Source of the DNA: Sinotaia quadrata
Taxonomy: Eukaryota; Mollusca; Gastropoda; Architaenioglossa; Viviparidae
DNA: 64,000 bases
NCBI GenBank assembly: GCA_028829895.1
Contig: CM054181.1
Span: forward strand, 7,366,001-7,430,000
Direction of reading: 5' to 3'
In this document: positions 12,371-24,800 of the stretch, in pieces
Numbering within the stretch: position 1 is the stretch's first letter
Layout: every line of letters starts with the position of its first letter
The notes under the pieces: model-generated
The model's input: only the letters and a program-made list of their open reading frames with translations
What the model was told of the DNA's origin: nothing
Databases searched by the model: none
Translations under genes and position numbers: made by a program

Positions 12371-13612
12371 TGTGGTATAGTAAATTTGCCTATCCCAATT
12401 TCTATACTTAATAATTATATCTTTGTTGCCAATGTTAACATGACTCAACCTTGGGCACTGCTTATGATGATATTTTTGGAGTAAACAACTCATGAGAATG
12501 TGCTAGAGCTTGCTGATGTAATCTAACTGGTCTTATGTGGATGAGTAGTTTTTATTATCCAATGGATAAGATTTACAAAGAATGAGACCAGCCATTGGGC
12601 TGAGATCAAAGTTTAACTGTTGAAAAGAATTGTATAATCTAATCACTTTGAATTTGGTGTGGCAAAAGTCAGGTCAGGAAAGGCGGCCATTAGCTTAGAA
12701 TGGAAGTAGCCTTTATTCCTATAATCTCTGGAATTTCTAGAATTTCCTGGTTTATTGATTTATAAACTGCTATGACCATGGTAGATTCAGGAAGACTCTA
12801 CCCCAGTGTGTAAGTGTAAGGATACACTGCACTCTGTTGATGTATGGTGGCAAAGTATGCTCAACTACATCATGGAATTTCTGGTACAAGGAAGTAACTG
12901 GAAATTGCTACATTGCTGTTCCTCTTGAGGGAACTAATACGGCAAAGGAGCACCCAGATTAGTCTCAAGAGAGAACAGCAGCTCAATCAACATCCTGCAG
13001 CATGCTAGAGGAACACATGAAACTGATGATTCTATTGTGAACAATAAACTTGTGACATTGTTACGAAAGTGCTTGAAAGAATATTGCAGCATCGTCTTGA
13101 CAAGGTTATGTACAAACTATTATTGCTTATCTCTCTATAACTCCATTTCTGTTCTCTGATAAGAATTATCCTGTGATTTATATTGACACTAATCTGTTGA
13201 ATTATGTGTTAAGGTATAAGACTGTATAAGTATTGAAATTATTCGAATGTGAACTCATGAAATATTGATGTCAAGTAATCTTTTCATTGTATTTATTATA
13301 TGTATATTTGATTGTTGATAATAAATTCATTGTTAAATTTACTGATCTTCTTACACATGTTGATAACCATGTTAGAAAGATAGTAGGTGGATGGGGGCTC
13401 ACTAAATATAAAGACAGATTTATCTTTTCCTTTGGTAAGAAGTTTTCCACCTATGAAAATATTGTGTGACAGTGAATGTTTGTCTTTAATGCTGTGGAAG
13501 AGAGAAAATGTTTACAGCCCCTGCATATCCACCATGAGAGAGACGAGTGGTGTCTTCTAGAGAATTATGAATAAATTAAGACTCTCATCACTTGTAATTA
13601 GTTATGGATGAT
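12371..13612. repeat. dispersed repeat family, copy 1 (about 1.24 kb)
   Basis: This segment matches 51777-53332 in the same orientation over its whole length. Matching landmarks include GTAAATTTGCCTA, TTTTTGGAGTAAACAACTC, TAGTTTTTATTATCCAA, ATGGGCTGAGATCAAA, TAAACTGCTATGAC, TGATGTATGGTGGCAA, GTGATTTATATTGACACTAA (with one change), TATTGATGTCAA and ACTCTCATCACTTGTAA. Divergence is moderate with many indels, so both copies are old. There are no obvious terminal inverted repeats and no transposase or RT motif. It may be a non-autonomous mobile element, or part of one. Confidence 0.75.
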
Positions 13613-15000
13613 TAAGCATGAGTTATCATGCATATGATCAAGTGATAAATATATTTTGAAAGTAAGTTTTAAATATTTTTTAATGAAAAGGGCTGGGGTG
13701 TCTACAGTGAACTCAGGTGGGTGACTGCACTCCAGATGCCAGTGAAGTGTCATAGAGAAGCAAGATGTTTTATTCTGATTGAACATGTTGTTAGCAAGAC
13801 ACATCACACCAGAGGTGTGGGACTGCACATGTCTTTAGCCATTTTACCTGAGATGTATGTTGGGCAGATAATTAAGTATGATCAGCTGCCATTTTGAGAG
13901 AAATGGCTGTGCCCACTCCCACCATTCTAATGGCAGTCACTGAAGTATTTGGCCAGTTTCACCTCTAACATCCATTTTCAAAATTGGTTATAACAGGCTA
14001 CATGTAAACAACTACCTTCTTTTTTGTGGATTTCAAGTTTTGTTCAGCAGAGTTTATTTTCTATTATCAGTCTGTCCATTCATATATAGCATTAATCTAT
14101 AACACCCATTTGTCACTAATTCTTTCAGTCATATTGTTATCAAAGTAATGTTTTCTTTCAAAAATAAATTCTCCAATCACATTTTACCTACCTACTTACA
14201 CCCCTTCAATCTCTCTTCCTCACACACAGTCTAACACTTACTCAAATAAGTAATGATGTTAATGTTGTAGATTCGCTGAACAAGTGTGGTAAGGCATTTC
14301 AATTTGTACTTAAAACACTTAACTGCCTTTATTTTAAATTATATATAATACTTTATGTCTATTTTTAATTTTAGCTGGAGTAATCATCATAAGGTGAATC
14401 AGTAATATATTTATTGTTGTTGTTATTAAACTGTATGAAACTCTGACCTAAATATCAAATAATTAGACTATAGCTCATTTCTGACCATAGATTTAAATAG
14501 GTTATATCAACCAGCTTATCTCTGACCATATTAAATAGCAGATTAATCAACTAACTTATCTCTGACCATAGTTATAAACAGCAATAAAAGTGTATATATT
14601 TCTTATAGCCTATAGTGTAAACTTTGGCCATATTAGTGCTGAAATATATGTAGACAATATGGCAAACTCTAATATTACACATTCAGGCCCTACAAAAAGA
14701 TTTGCATGTTGTCTTTACTTTGGTCTTAGTCATGAATAGACTATATAAATATAGAATAGAAAAAGCTCCACTCTTAGCAGTTCTTGGGCAAAGAAAATGG
14801 CTCCAGGTGAAAACACCCCCCTCTCCAATATATATTTTGTATATGCAGTTCGGTTTGATATTTTTATGAGGGTTTTTATTGGTTCTATTAAAGCAGATAC
14901 ATTTAATTTGGACATTGACACACCGATCATCGGGTGGTAAGTTTCAGCAGTTAACTTGCATTAACAGTGGTATTAATTATTGAGCGACAGATCTACTGAA
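13613..15000. other. non-coding sequence
   Basis: No gene recognised. Near 14460-14580 there are about 2.5 diverged copies of a roughly 50-bp unit containing TTATCTCTGACCATA. Confidence 0.4.
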
Positions 15001-16190
15001 CGTTCTTTCAGTGCATTTTCTTTTAGAATCTAGTTTGTTTGGATTTTATTAATGGGAGCTGATGTCAGTCGCGGCGGTAGGCCTGCAGTAATTGTTCCCA
15101 TTGATTTCTTAGCTGATTATGCCGATCTTTCAGTTTAGCACGAATATTCCGGGAATACAGATATATGTATGCCTTGATTATCACAGTTCGGAATATTAAT
15201 TCCTGCGTGTCTATCACTAGTTACGATGTCAACTAACTCATTTCATCCATCACTGGCTGTAACGCAACGTACATAATCAGGTTTTATACTTTTAATTTTG
15301 TTTGTCGACCTTTCAAATTTTAAAAAAGGCAACTTTTGGTTTTCACACAATAATAATTGATTTTTTAAAATAATATTTTTTCTTTACGCTAGTGAAAAAC
15401 ATAACGCAACCGCGACCCCCTCACTGGACACTGACACGACCGATGAAACCCATGTAATTCTCTCAATCCTGAATAGTACACGCAACAGACTGGATAATAT
15501 TTATATAGTCATTGCATTGTATGATATATACACACACACACATACATTAAACACATATCCCGTGACACTCTTTTAACCTATTTCATTGAAGTACATGCAT
15601 TTGCCTTAAAATGTAATTAGTCTTTCTTGACTTCCGACCTCCACATTTTGCGTTTAGGCTACTGAGATAGTCGTGATGCCGTTTGGCTGATAATGTTCCG
15701 GGCCACTAAGCTATCATGTTTGTCGGTGTACACCACAGCAGCTGCGTGCCGACATATCTGTGGCTAGGCCAGATAAGCAGTGTTCGAACTGCGTACCGTG
15801 TGATAAGTGCACGCTATATCAGACGTCGTGAAGCCGGCACACCTTATCTCGTTGAAAGCAACCTCCACACAGGCGTGAGGGAGAGGTCTTAGTTACACAA
15901 GATTTTCTTATTCTATCACACGAGTGTTCATACACCTCTGTCTAATTACTTTGCCAAATGAGTTTTTTTAAAATAAATATCCGCAACAAAATTATCGTCT
16001 GCTAGCTGCGGATGCTGAGGGATTTAATAATTATAGAGTTACCTCCCATTTGTGTAGGTGGCAGAGGGAACGGTTTATGATGGCTGACGAGTTGTGGTCA
16101 AACCTGCTAGAGCCATGAACTTCTGTGTCATTCGGCTTTGGTATACAGTGAATACATCTTCTACTTCCCTTGCTGAAATGCACACTTGAA
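15001..16190 (+). promoter_or_regulatory. upstream / 5' UTR region of gene A
   Basis: Compared with its surroundings this segment is richer in CpG and G+C (for example 15660-15900 and 15990-16140), as expected for a promoter or 5' UTR. There is an in-frame TGA at 16149, upstream of the first ATG at 16191. I cannot place the transcription start, and non-coding 5' exons are possible. Confidence 0.45.
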
Positions 16191-19023
16191 ATGGATGAAG
16201 ACAAAAGTTACTGCATTAACTTGAAAGATGGAGAAGACAAAGAAAGAAATTCAGATCCAACAACTCATGCAGACGACAGAAATGGGGAAAGTTATGTGAC
16301 GGATGATGTGCCCTCCGATCAGCCACATTCCTCAGGGGATCAACACGAAACTGGGGAGGCAAGAGGGACACCGAAGTCGTTCTGCCAGCAGCTTGAAGAT
16401 CAAAGAAGTGATGAGATGGAGTCAGTGCCTCTCAGAATAGCTTCAGCACACCTGGAGAGCATTTCTCAATTTTCCAACTCTTCCATTTTATCGGGGAGCG
16501 AAAATAGAAATACGCATAGAAAGACTGGGGCCGATATGAGAATTCTAGCTACATATATGAGATCTTTGAATGAACTGAGACCGCCAGAAGCCATCCCACC
16601 ATCAGACCTTGATAAGTATCTTTCTTCTTTTTTCCTTGTTGTGCGCAAATCGGACGGGAGTGAATATGAACCTTGCAGTTTACGAGCAATGCTGGCCAGC
16701 ATTGAGAGATACCTCCGACAGAAAAACTATCCTGCGTCTTTGACAAGAGACAACGAGTTTGCTAACATGAGAAATGTTTTAAAGCTAAAACAGCAGATGT
16801 TGCGTTCTTTAGGCAAAGGACAAAAAACAGTAGCGGAAATCTCACAGTCTGCCTGTGTTCGAGAAGGAAAGATAACTCGATTGTTTGACTCGCATGAAAT
16901 GGGCCCATACAACCCTAACTCCATAATTTTTTCGCTCTGCTTTTTCTTTTGCATGTACCTCAAACTGCGAAAGTCAACAGAGCATAAAAAGCTTTTATGG
17001 GGGGATATTATTGTATGTTCAGATTATAATAATAGAGAATATCTAACTTTCTCACCACAAATGTTGAGTAGAATACATGGCTCAGCAAGATTGAATCACA
17101 GACTTTCAAATGCCAGAGTTTGGGCAGAGCCAGATGTTCCAGAAAGGGACCCAATAGCATTATACAAGTTTTATGCACAGAAAAGACCACCCTCCATGAA
17201 CCAGCCATACTCTCCATTTTACCTGGGACTGAATCTGGTCAATCCACTCTCTGGTCAAAGCTGGTACCGCCCTGCTGCTATGGGAATTAACAAACTCAAC
17301 GAAATGGTCCGACAGATCCGTGATCTTACAGGCCTTAAATCCAATAATGACACTAGTCCTATGCAGTACATCATTCCTGGTTCTCAAGATATTACAGGCA
17401 CAAGTTCAGAGTTATCTAATGCTGGTTCGGATCCATCTAATTCACAAGATGGACACAGTGGATTGGAAGTTGAATGCAAAGATGGTACTCCAGTTGCTTC
17501 ACCACAACTGACAATAGATCTTGATGAATCTTGTCAGGAGCCAATAGATGCCACAACTTCTAGAGAGCAAATACAGGAAGCCATTATTCATGATTCTGAC
17601 AGCAGTGATGATGAGCTTTCAATGCTGTCAACAAGTTTTAGGGGTCAAGAAGACAGGCATTTACAAAAATTACCATACACAACAGCCTCAAGCATCAGCA
17701 GCTTTCATCATCAAATGGCACTTGCCCGTGAGAATGTCTCAAAACTTAATGATGTTCAGGATTCATCAGAAATGTCAGGTAAAAGAGTTTTCAGATTTTC
17801 TTACATTCTCTCTGATGTGTTAGTACATTACATTTGATCCCTTCATTAAGTTAATTTATATTTTTCCTCATTTTTTCATATGCAGTTTGTTTGGTATTGT
17901 TTTGATCAAACTAGTGTATTTAATGAACTATTTTTAAAATAGTAACTATTTTTTTTTTAAATCAATATAATATTCGTTACTACTATAGTATAATAAAATA
18001 AATAATTTTTATTGCACTGTGCTAAAGAAAAGTTGAAAGAGGTTTGTACTTTTAAACAAAAGTAATTTTTAAAAATACTCAATAAATACAAATTGAAAGC
18101 TTGATTGATCACCAGCATGATGTACAAATTCGGTTGTGTGTCCTGATATAATTTATACTGATCTTAGGAATGGGTTTCTTTGGATCATATTCATGACTCA
18201 AAACTTAATTTGTTGTTAATAACAATTGCAATTATATGTGTATGTGCATATATATATATATATAATATAATAAAATAATGTCAAAATCAATATGTAAATA
18301 TATTTTTGTTGCTTTTCTTCTGTGCAAATTAAAATCTTTTTTTTTAATTTTTAAATTGAATCATATTTATTCAAACTTTGGTTATATCATATGGATGCAA
18401 CTTTTTAAGTGTGTGCACCTTATTTTCTAATGATTATAAATAAATTTTTATCCTTGCTTAATTCTAGTAATGCTTCAGACAGAAAAAGACAATAAAACAT
18501 TTTACAAATGAATGTTACTGGTAATTTATGTTTCTTAAAGTAAGAGAACATGAGATGAGCCCCAACTTTAAGCAACAACCATAAACTAAATTTGAATGGT
18601 CACATCTTTATCAAGATACTGTGCCTTTTAAATAATATGCTAATTATATTGCAAAAATAAGGTAAGTGTATTTTAAAGTAATTAATACCAAAAAAACTCT
18701 AGATATTTAATTCTCTAATACAAGCAGTGGTCTCAGTCTATCTTTTATTAACATCATCAACACTATATCATCTTATAATTATGTATGATGAACAAAATGA
18801 TAAACACTCATTAAGAATTAAATGGTATTATCAGACACTTGTACCATTTCGTGTTCAGTATAAAATCTGGTCTTTTGCCACTTCTGAAGTTGATATGGTT
18901 GTTTTTTTCTTTGTTAAATCAGAATATAATTCCTAATACAAGCTTAGTTATATATCAAATGAGCATAACTAATAAAATATACACACCTCTCTCTCTCTCT
19001 AATCTCACACACAAACACACATA

Positions 19024-19086
<63 letters not shown>

Positions 19087-22000
19087 CCCTTCAGAAGTTA
19101 TCTTTAAAATGTTACATTTTCTTTGTCATAAAAGTTCATCATTCATTCAATTCATCAAGTAACACTTAAGTTTGTTAAGTTTTATTTTTTTATTAATTGT
19201 ACATTTCTACTAATTCTAGTGTGCTTTGAAATTTTGGATGGAGACATACAACAATTTGAAGGAAAAAATATGTGATATACTAAATAGTACTAGTTTAATT
19301 TTTCATTAGTCAAGCTTTATTGTCTGTTTATATTCAGCTGGTGATGAGGAAGATGGGGAGGATTTTATCAGTGTAGAACAGGCCAAAGAACTGTTAGTAG
19401 ATATCCTCCAACGGATGGACCTAATGGACATATATCCATTTGATCGCTGGCTGAAATCAATGCGCATCAGTCGTGACCCTTCTTCAGGTGGGCTTTTAAT
19501 TTCCTACAAAAAGTATGCGTAGAATTTTATTGTTAAAACATTTTATTGGTAGTTAATTCTTTTCTTTTGATAATTTTTTCTTAAATTTTTAGAAGTTGAT
19601 AATACTTTTATATCTGATGAAATTATTATTAAAAATAAACACATGCAAGATAGCATGGTATCTGCATAGTGTTATAATTTGTTTTTTTCTTTTTTTCTTT
19701 TAATTTTTAGTGATAGTGGTAATCTTTATTTTGTTTGCATTTTAAGAACATAGGAAACAGAATGATTTACCTTAACTCCACAGGACAGCAAAACAGTCCT
19801 CCACCCTACTTGCACACACATTGTTGTGACTGTTGATAATGGAATATCAACAGCACAGCTGTTTAAACCTGGCTTTGCAATGTATCATTATTTAATGCAA
19901 CAGGTTTATTATGCTATAAACAAAAACTTTTATAAACTGTTTAGTAAATATTCCTTTCTGGTACTGGTAGTAGTGTGCTATTCATCTATAGCTAATTGAT
20001 ATAACTAAATACTTCAATATGTTTCCATTTCATGCTTTTCATCAAATTCATGAATTGATTATTTGTTATTCCTAATAAAGAATTAAAAGTATGTAATCTA
20101 TTAGTATAACTTAAAATTAGTTAAATGCCCACAGTTTTCTTTTAAATAATATATAAACTAATAAATGCCACTAAAGTAATGTATAAATGAACAGTTTATA
20201 TTGGATTTTCTGACAGAACTGTTTTAAGCAGAACATTATAATTTTATATACTGAGTAAGTGTCATGGGCTTATGGATTTCCAAGTCATTGCTACAAAATT
20301 GACAGACTTGTTACAAGTCCCTATCTCCTTTGTCAAGAATACTGCATAAGCCTAAAGGCTTCTTAGGACTGAAAAGCATACATGCACAAAATAAAACTTT
20401 CTGTATCTTAAATTTAAACGAAAATTAATCAAGAAATAGTATTTTCTGCAGATTAAAAAAAACTAGAGGCAGCTGTTCATGGTGTGCTTCACATTCTTTC
20501 CAGAAATGATCTTTTATTTTTTTATAATTAATTCAGCCGAATAAAACATCTGGAAGTTTCATGACTTTTAAGGGTTTTTTTGCAATACAATTAGACTTTT
20601 GTCTAGACTATTCTGGCTAACATTGAGCAAATGTTGGATGGGGGGAGGGTTGTTGTTAAATTAATCTCTCACCTTTCCACTTTCTATAATTGCTACAAAC
20701 CTAAAGAATTTTTGTTTCAGTTACCATTTTTAAAGTGTACACTTGCACTTGCTGTCACTAACGTGTATTGGGTTTAAGATTAGATTTGTGTGTGTAGCTG
20801 GGAGAGTGGGGGAGTATATGTGCTACATTTTGGGGATAGGGATCACTGTAAATTCATGTACACACTGATTAACTGACAAACAACAGTCTACATGAACATG
20901 TATACCTGTTCAGATAAGACCAAAGTTATAATTTTTATTTCTTATTATCATTATTAAATATACAGAATGAACTTCAGTGTTTCAGTTAAATTAAATCCTT
21001 TTTTAAAAATCTATGCTGTTAAAGTGTAAGAGGCACAAATGTGATTATATATTCTTCTAGCTTAAGGAATTTTTATTGTCTCAAAAGCCAAAATGGTATT
21101 GATAGATTTATCATCACATGCCATGAACAATGTTTTGTGAAAACCAGAAGGTTTTTAAATCTTGGTTGCATGCTGCTCAGCATATCAACATCCAATTTTT
21201 GAATTGAGAGTAAATTTTAACAGCACTGATACTCCCACACATTTTGCAGACATAAGTAATGTCTGAAAAGGTAAGTATTATTTATTAAGTAGTATAGATG
21301 CATTTACTTTGCTAAATTTTATTCCTCCCTGCTGGGACTGTCAAATGACACACCCTTAACTGGGTAGTTAAATTATGGACAGATCCCTAAGAATAATGAT
21401 TTGTTCTAATGGCTGTAGTCCTGATAGCAGGTACATACTGAAAGCATCTCATTGTTAGCTAACTATACAAGCGCTGGTGTGGCACAGTAGAAGCTCCCAG
21501 GTGGGTGCAGCTTAGGCAGCAGCTAGAAGACACCAACAGTATTTCCTGCAGGAAACCAAAATGAAGTGGATGACTAGACAAAACCAAACCAAGTGATCCT
21601 AAACTATAAAAGAAAAAAAAATGTTATCTCCCCTTGAATACGACTGCTCTCTGCTGACTATTCTTTACATTATTTTGACCAGTTTGGATAGACAAGGGTT
21701 AAATCAGCAAAAAAGTCAGTATGTTATTTATGTGATTGTACCTTAGGCATAAAGATATTATTACTATTTTAGTTTTACATTGTCACAAAACATCAATGAC
21801 TAATTTAAAAATAAATAAATACTATACTTTTCTTTTACTGCATATTTTTTTCTAAATGGCATGTCTGTTCTGCTTCCCACATTTTAGTCCCAGTTCAAGT
21901 TATCTATTCGAGCACAGTGAGTTTTAACTTTTATGCTTACTGTGCATTTGATTTGGTTAAGTTTATTCATATGTTTTAAGTATCAGTACCTCATTTTATC

Positions 22001-23725
22001 AGTTGTTTTTTGTGTACATTCAGTCATTGAATGAATCCAACATACTGGGTTGTTGTTGTATTTTTAATGAAGCATCCCAAAGTAATTTTCTGATAATTGA
22101 TATGGTCATGTTAATTCCAACAGCCACTTTCATGCCTTCTTTTAATTCACTTTGCTGGTTTATGATTGGAGGCTTTCATTTTGGTTTACCTGAAAACAGA
22201 ATTACTATTGCTACCTATAGCTATAGAAATTTAATGAACATCAATTAATTAATTACACTTTTTCTGCTTGTTCAGTATTGGTAAGAATATGTTGCTAGTA
22301 CTGTAAGTGTAATTCCTAATAGTAATTACACAACAGTTTATATTGCTTGTGTTATGGCTCCCCCCAAAAAAAAAGCAAATAAAAACAGTAATTGGTGAAC
22401 AGGATGGAACAAATACTTGTAGTTTTTTAACATGAGAACAAAAGTTTATGATATATTTAAAAATAATTATAGCTTTTAAAAGAAGGAATTGGTAAACTGT
22501 TTGATTAATGAGAATGCATAGAATATATTATTGTAGGGCAGCTGTAACTCCTTAACTGTGATATGTTGACATCAGTGATTAAAAATTCTTTCATTTACAA
22601 ACAGTACAGACATTATCTAATGATTTCAAATAAATTGAGTTTTATTTTATTGCTTGTAAATTAATAGTAATATTTTACTTGTGTCTCTATTCTTTAAGGT
22701 TTATTTTGCAGTCACAGTTGTTTTGATTTCATGTCAGGATCACTTGTGAAACTAGTATGCATTTTAAAGGATAATGTTTTATTATTTCACTGTTGTATAT
22801 AATTTGCATCAATTTTTTAGGTCATATAGTTTGCAAGGACTCCAAAGAAGATGGTGACAATGAAAGATGCAGCAGTTCTCTTGGACGTGATGGAGGTCGA
22901 GCAGGAACTCATGACTTTGTTTCAAACAGTGAAGGAGTTGGTATGAACATTCTTCTTAACATCTCCCTTACTCCCCATGCCATACGAGGCCAAGGGCCTA
23001 TAACTGTGCAAGCTACAACTGTTAGTTCTGCAGATATGGATTTGTTGTCTTCCCACAAGTCTTCTCAGAGCAGCAGATTGATTGGTGCCAACAGTTCTGG
23101 CGCACAAGTAAATTCAGGGAGTGGGAGTAGTAGAGGAGCTAGCTACAGTACCCCATCCCAACGCAATAGCAACACATTTGGTTGTGATTCACCTTTAGAT
23201 CTTGCTATGAATTCAAACAAAAAGATCCCTAGGTCAAGCTCTGAACTCTCAAAGCAAGCTGCAAGAACTAACACTGCTAGCAGTAGCAGTTTTGGCCATT
23301 TACCTTCTCTGTCATTGACAGCCTCCTCCAGGGATTGCTCTACACCTAAACAACGAAGACTTTCCAGTGATGCAACACATAACCACACCTCTAACAGTTC
23401 CTGTGGTGCAGGCAGCATGGTTGGGGGATCTTCACAAAACCTACAAATGCTGGGTAAACCCAAAACATCTGTTGGAACCCCAGTGCGAAGTGAAAATGGA
23501 GGCAGTAGGCGCAAGCCTAACCAGTCATTTGTTACACACATCAGACCAAGAGGTGTTGGTAATGAATTCAACAGAAGTCAGCTAGACCTGCTTCTTGGGC
23601 GAATTGCAACGAATGCAGCAAGCATTAATTGTCTGCCTGTTTCATCAGCATCTTCAAATGACAATGATAGCTGTGAGACATCATCATTTCCTCTTGTTCT
23701 TAACCTTAAACAAGAAGTTGAGTAG
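16191..23725 (+). CDS. gene A: DUF3504 (Crypton recombinase-derived) domain protein, 880 aa, 3 coding exons
   Basis: The exons are 16191-17778, 19338-19487 and 22821-23725 (stop TAG included). All introns are GT-AG and phase 1: donors are CAG|GTAAAA and CAG|GTGGGC, acceptors TATTCAG and TTTTTTAG. The start is the ATG at 16191, the first after the in-frame TGA at 16149. Residues about 114-383 resemble DUF3504: an N-terminal helical part (RPPEAIPPSDLDKYLSSFF), a YLKLRKSTEHKKLLWGDI block containing R260 at the first catalytic-arginine position, and W358-Y359 followed by PAAMGINKL. The H-x-x-R motif that should follow is absent, so recombinase activity is not expected. Next come a SIM-like LTIDLDES (440-447) and an acidic DSDSSDDE (468-475). 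The helix exon covers about 530-579, then a Ser/Asn-rich tail with small basic clusters ends in LKQEVE, whose LKQE (875-878) is SUMO-acceptor-like. Domain family is known for nuclear and chromatin proteins (KCTD1, QRICH1, ZMYM); the specific role here is unknown. It is probably a paralogue of the convergent gene B. Confidence 0.85.
17779..19337 (+). other. gene A intron 1
   Basis: A GT-AG phase-1 intron. Read-through would add about 19 residues before a stop near 17835. It contains a (CA)n tract ending about 250 bp before the acceptor, and a short (TA)n run near 18250. Confidence 0.8.
19008..19083. repeat. (CA)n microsatellite in gene A intron 1
   Basis: An almost uninterrupted CA dinucleotide run, preceded by a CT run near 18987-19000. 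Confidence 0.97.
19488..22820 (+). other. gene A intron 2
   Basis: A GT-AG phase-1 intron of about 3.3 kb joining the helix exon to the last exon. It contains a possible SINE-like segment near 21470. The other open frames in it lack coding character. Confidence 0.8.
21470..21620 (+). mobile_element. possible short retroelement (SINE-like) in gene A intron 2
   Basis: A locally GC-richer block begins with TGGCACAGTAG, which fits the pol III A-box consensus TRGYNNANNNG, and is followed downstream by an A-rich run (near 21610-21621). Imperfect 11-bp repeats AACTATACAAG and AACTATAAAAG bracket most of it, as a target duplication would. No convincing B-box is visible, so this stays tentative. Confidence 0.22.
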
Positions 23726-24800
23726 AACAAAATATTATTTGTTCAAGTAAATTTGTTGTATCTATTATATTATAAATGATATTTTCTTCCCCCAGACTTC
23801 CCACCAAGACCATGATCTTGCTGACACAGTCATTATTTTTTCATCATATATCACATTTATTAATTTAGGTATTAATATGATGTTTGTTTTTATTATTATT
23901 ACTACTACTACTTCTACTACTACTACTACTACTGTTACTCTGTTATGAAGTGAAGTATGTGTAATATATGCATACTTTTATCTTGAAGTCATTTAGCACT
24001 TATTGCTCTTGCTGCTGTTATGGGCATTATAAAATAGCCATGTAATCTTCCCACCAAGCCAGATGATTTCTACCACATGAAATAATAGGTAAATGTACAT
24101 AAGATATACACATAAAACCAAGCTGAATGCTTAACACTAATTGAACATACTTTCATTCTTAAACCAAAAATTATTTTGGGGTTTTTTGTATGTTTACTTG
24201 TAATTTTTTTAAGTTTGGTGCATCTGATCACTATTCAGTTAACTGCAATTATTACAATGCTACTATTTAATGGTTAAATTATTTTTATTATAATATATAC
24301 ACAATAAAATGTACATGTAGTGCACTTTTCATTAGACACAAGAAACTACTCATACGTATATTTTTTTAAAGCATAAAATAAATTTGAGAATGCTAGTGTT
24401 AGGTATTGCAAAAAAATAGAAAGTCTTTTTATTATACTATTCTAGGATTGGTGAAGGATTTTAATTTAATTTATTATCACAATGTAATACTTTGCAGCAC
24501 ATTGTGTTTATGATAATTGCACATGTATTCCTTTTGTGAATAATTTGTTCAATATTATCATTTAATGATTACTTACTTATTATCATTTATTCAGCATGTG
24601 GGTATTAATGAAATAAATAACATATTTTTATATGAATTGTCTGTATGTGGCCATTTTGTTGTGCTTAATGTAGTTATAAGTTTAATATTAAATAGCTGCA
24701 TGTGCATTTTGTTCATGTCAACTTATTTTTATTCTTGTTCAATATTCAAATGTCATTTTTGCTGGGGTCTGGTTTAATAAAAGCATGCTAACATTCACAA
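23726..24800 (+). other. probable 3' UTR of gene A
   Basis: AT-rich sequence after the stop codon, with AATAAA signals at 24303-24308, 24377-24382 and 24776-24781. It also contains a (TAC)n run near 23905-23935. Which poly(A) site is used cannot be told from sequence, and the UTR could run further. Confidence 0.4.

Noticed and set aside
13287..13469. Conserved short frame in dispersed repeat copy 1 (also in copy 2 at 53010-53252)
   Set aside because: The similarity is fully explained by nucleotide identity of the repeat, and the frames end at different places in the two copies.
14730..14930. 66-codon minus-strand frame upstream of gene A
   Set aside because: It has no recognisable motif. 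Possible divergent transcript, but not supported by sequence alone.
16170..16190. Possible upstream start of gene A at 16170
   Set aside because: The codon at 16170 is TTG. The first ATG in frame after the TGA at 16149 is at 16191, which I use as the start.
22003..22248. 81-codon frame in gene A intron 2
   Set aside because: No splice sites fit the phase-1 pattern, there is no family signature, and composition is like the surrounding intron.
16191..23725. Gene A as an active Crypton transposon
   Set aside because: It has introns, lacks an H-x-x-R motif, carries long host-like tails and shows no terminal or target repeats.
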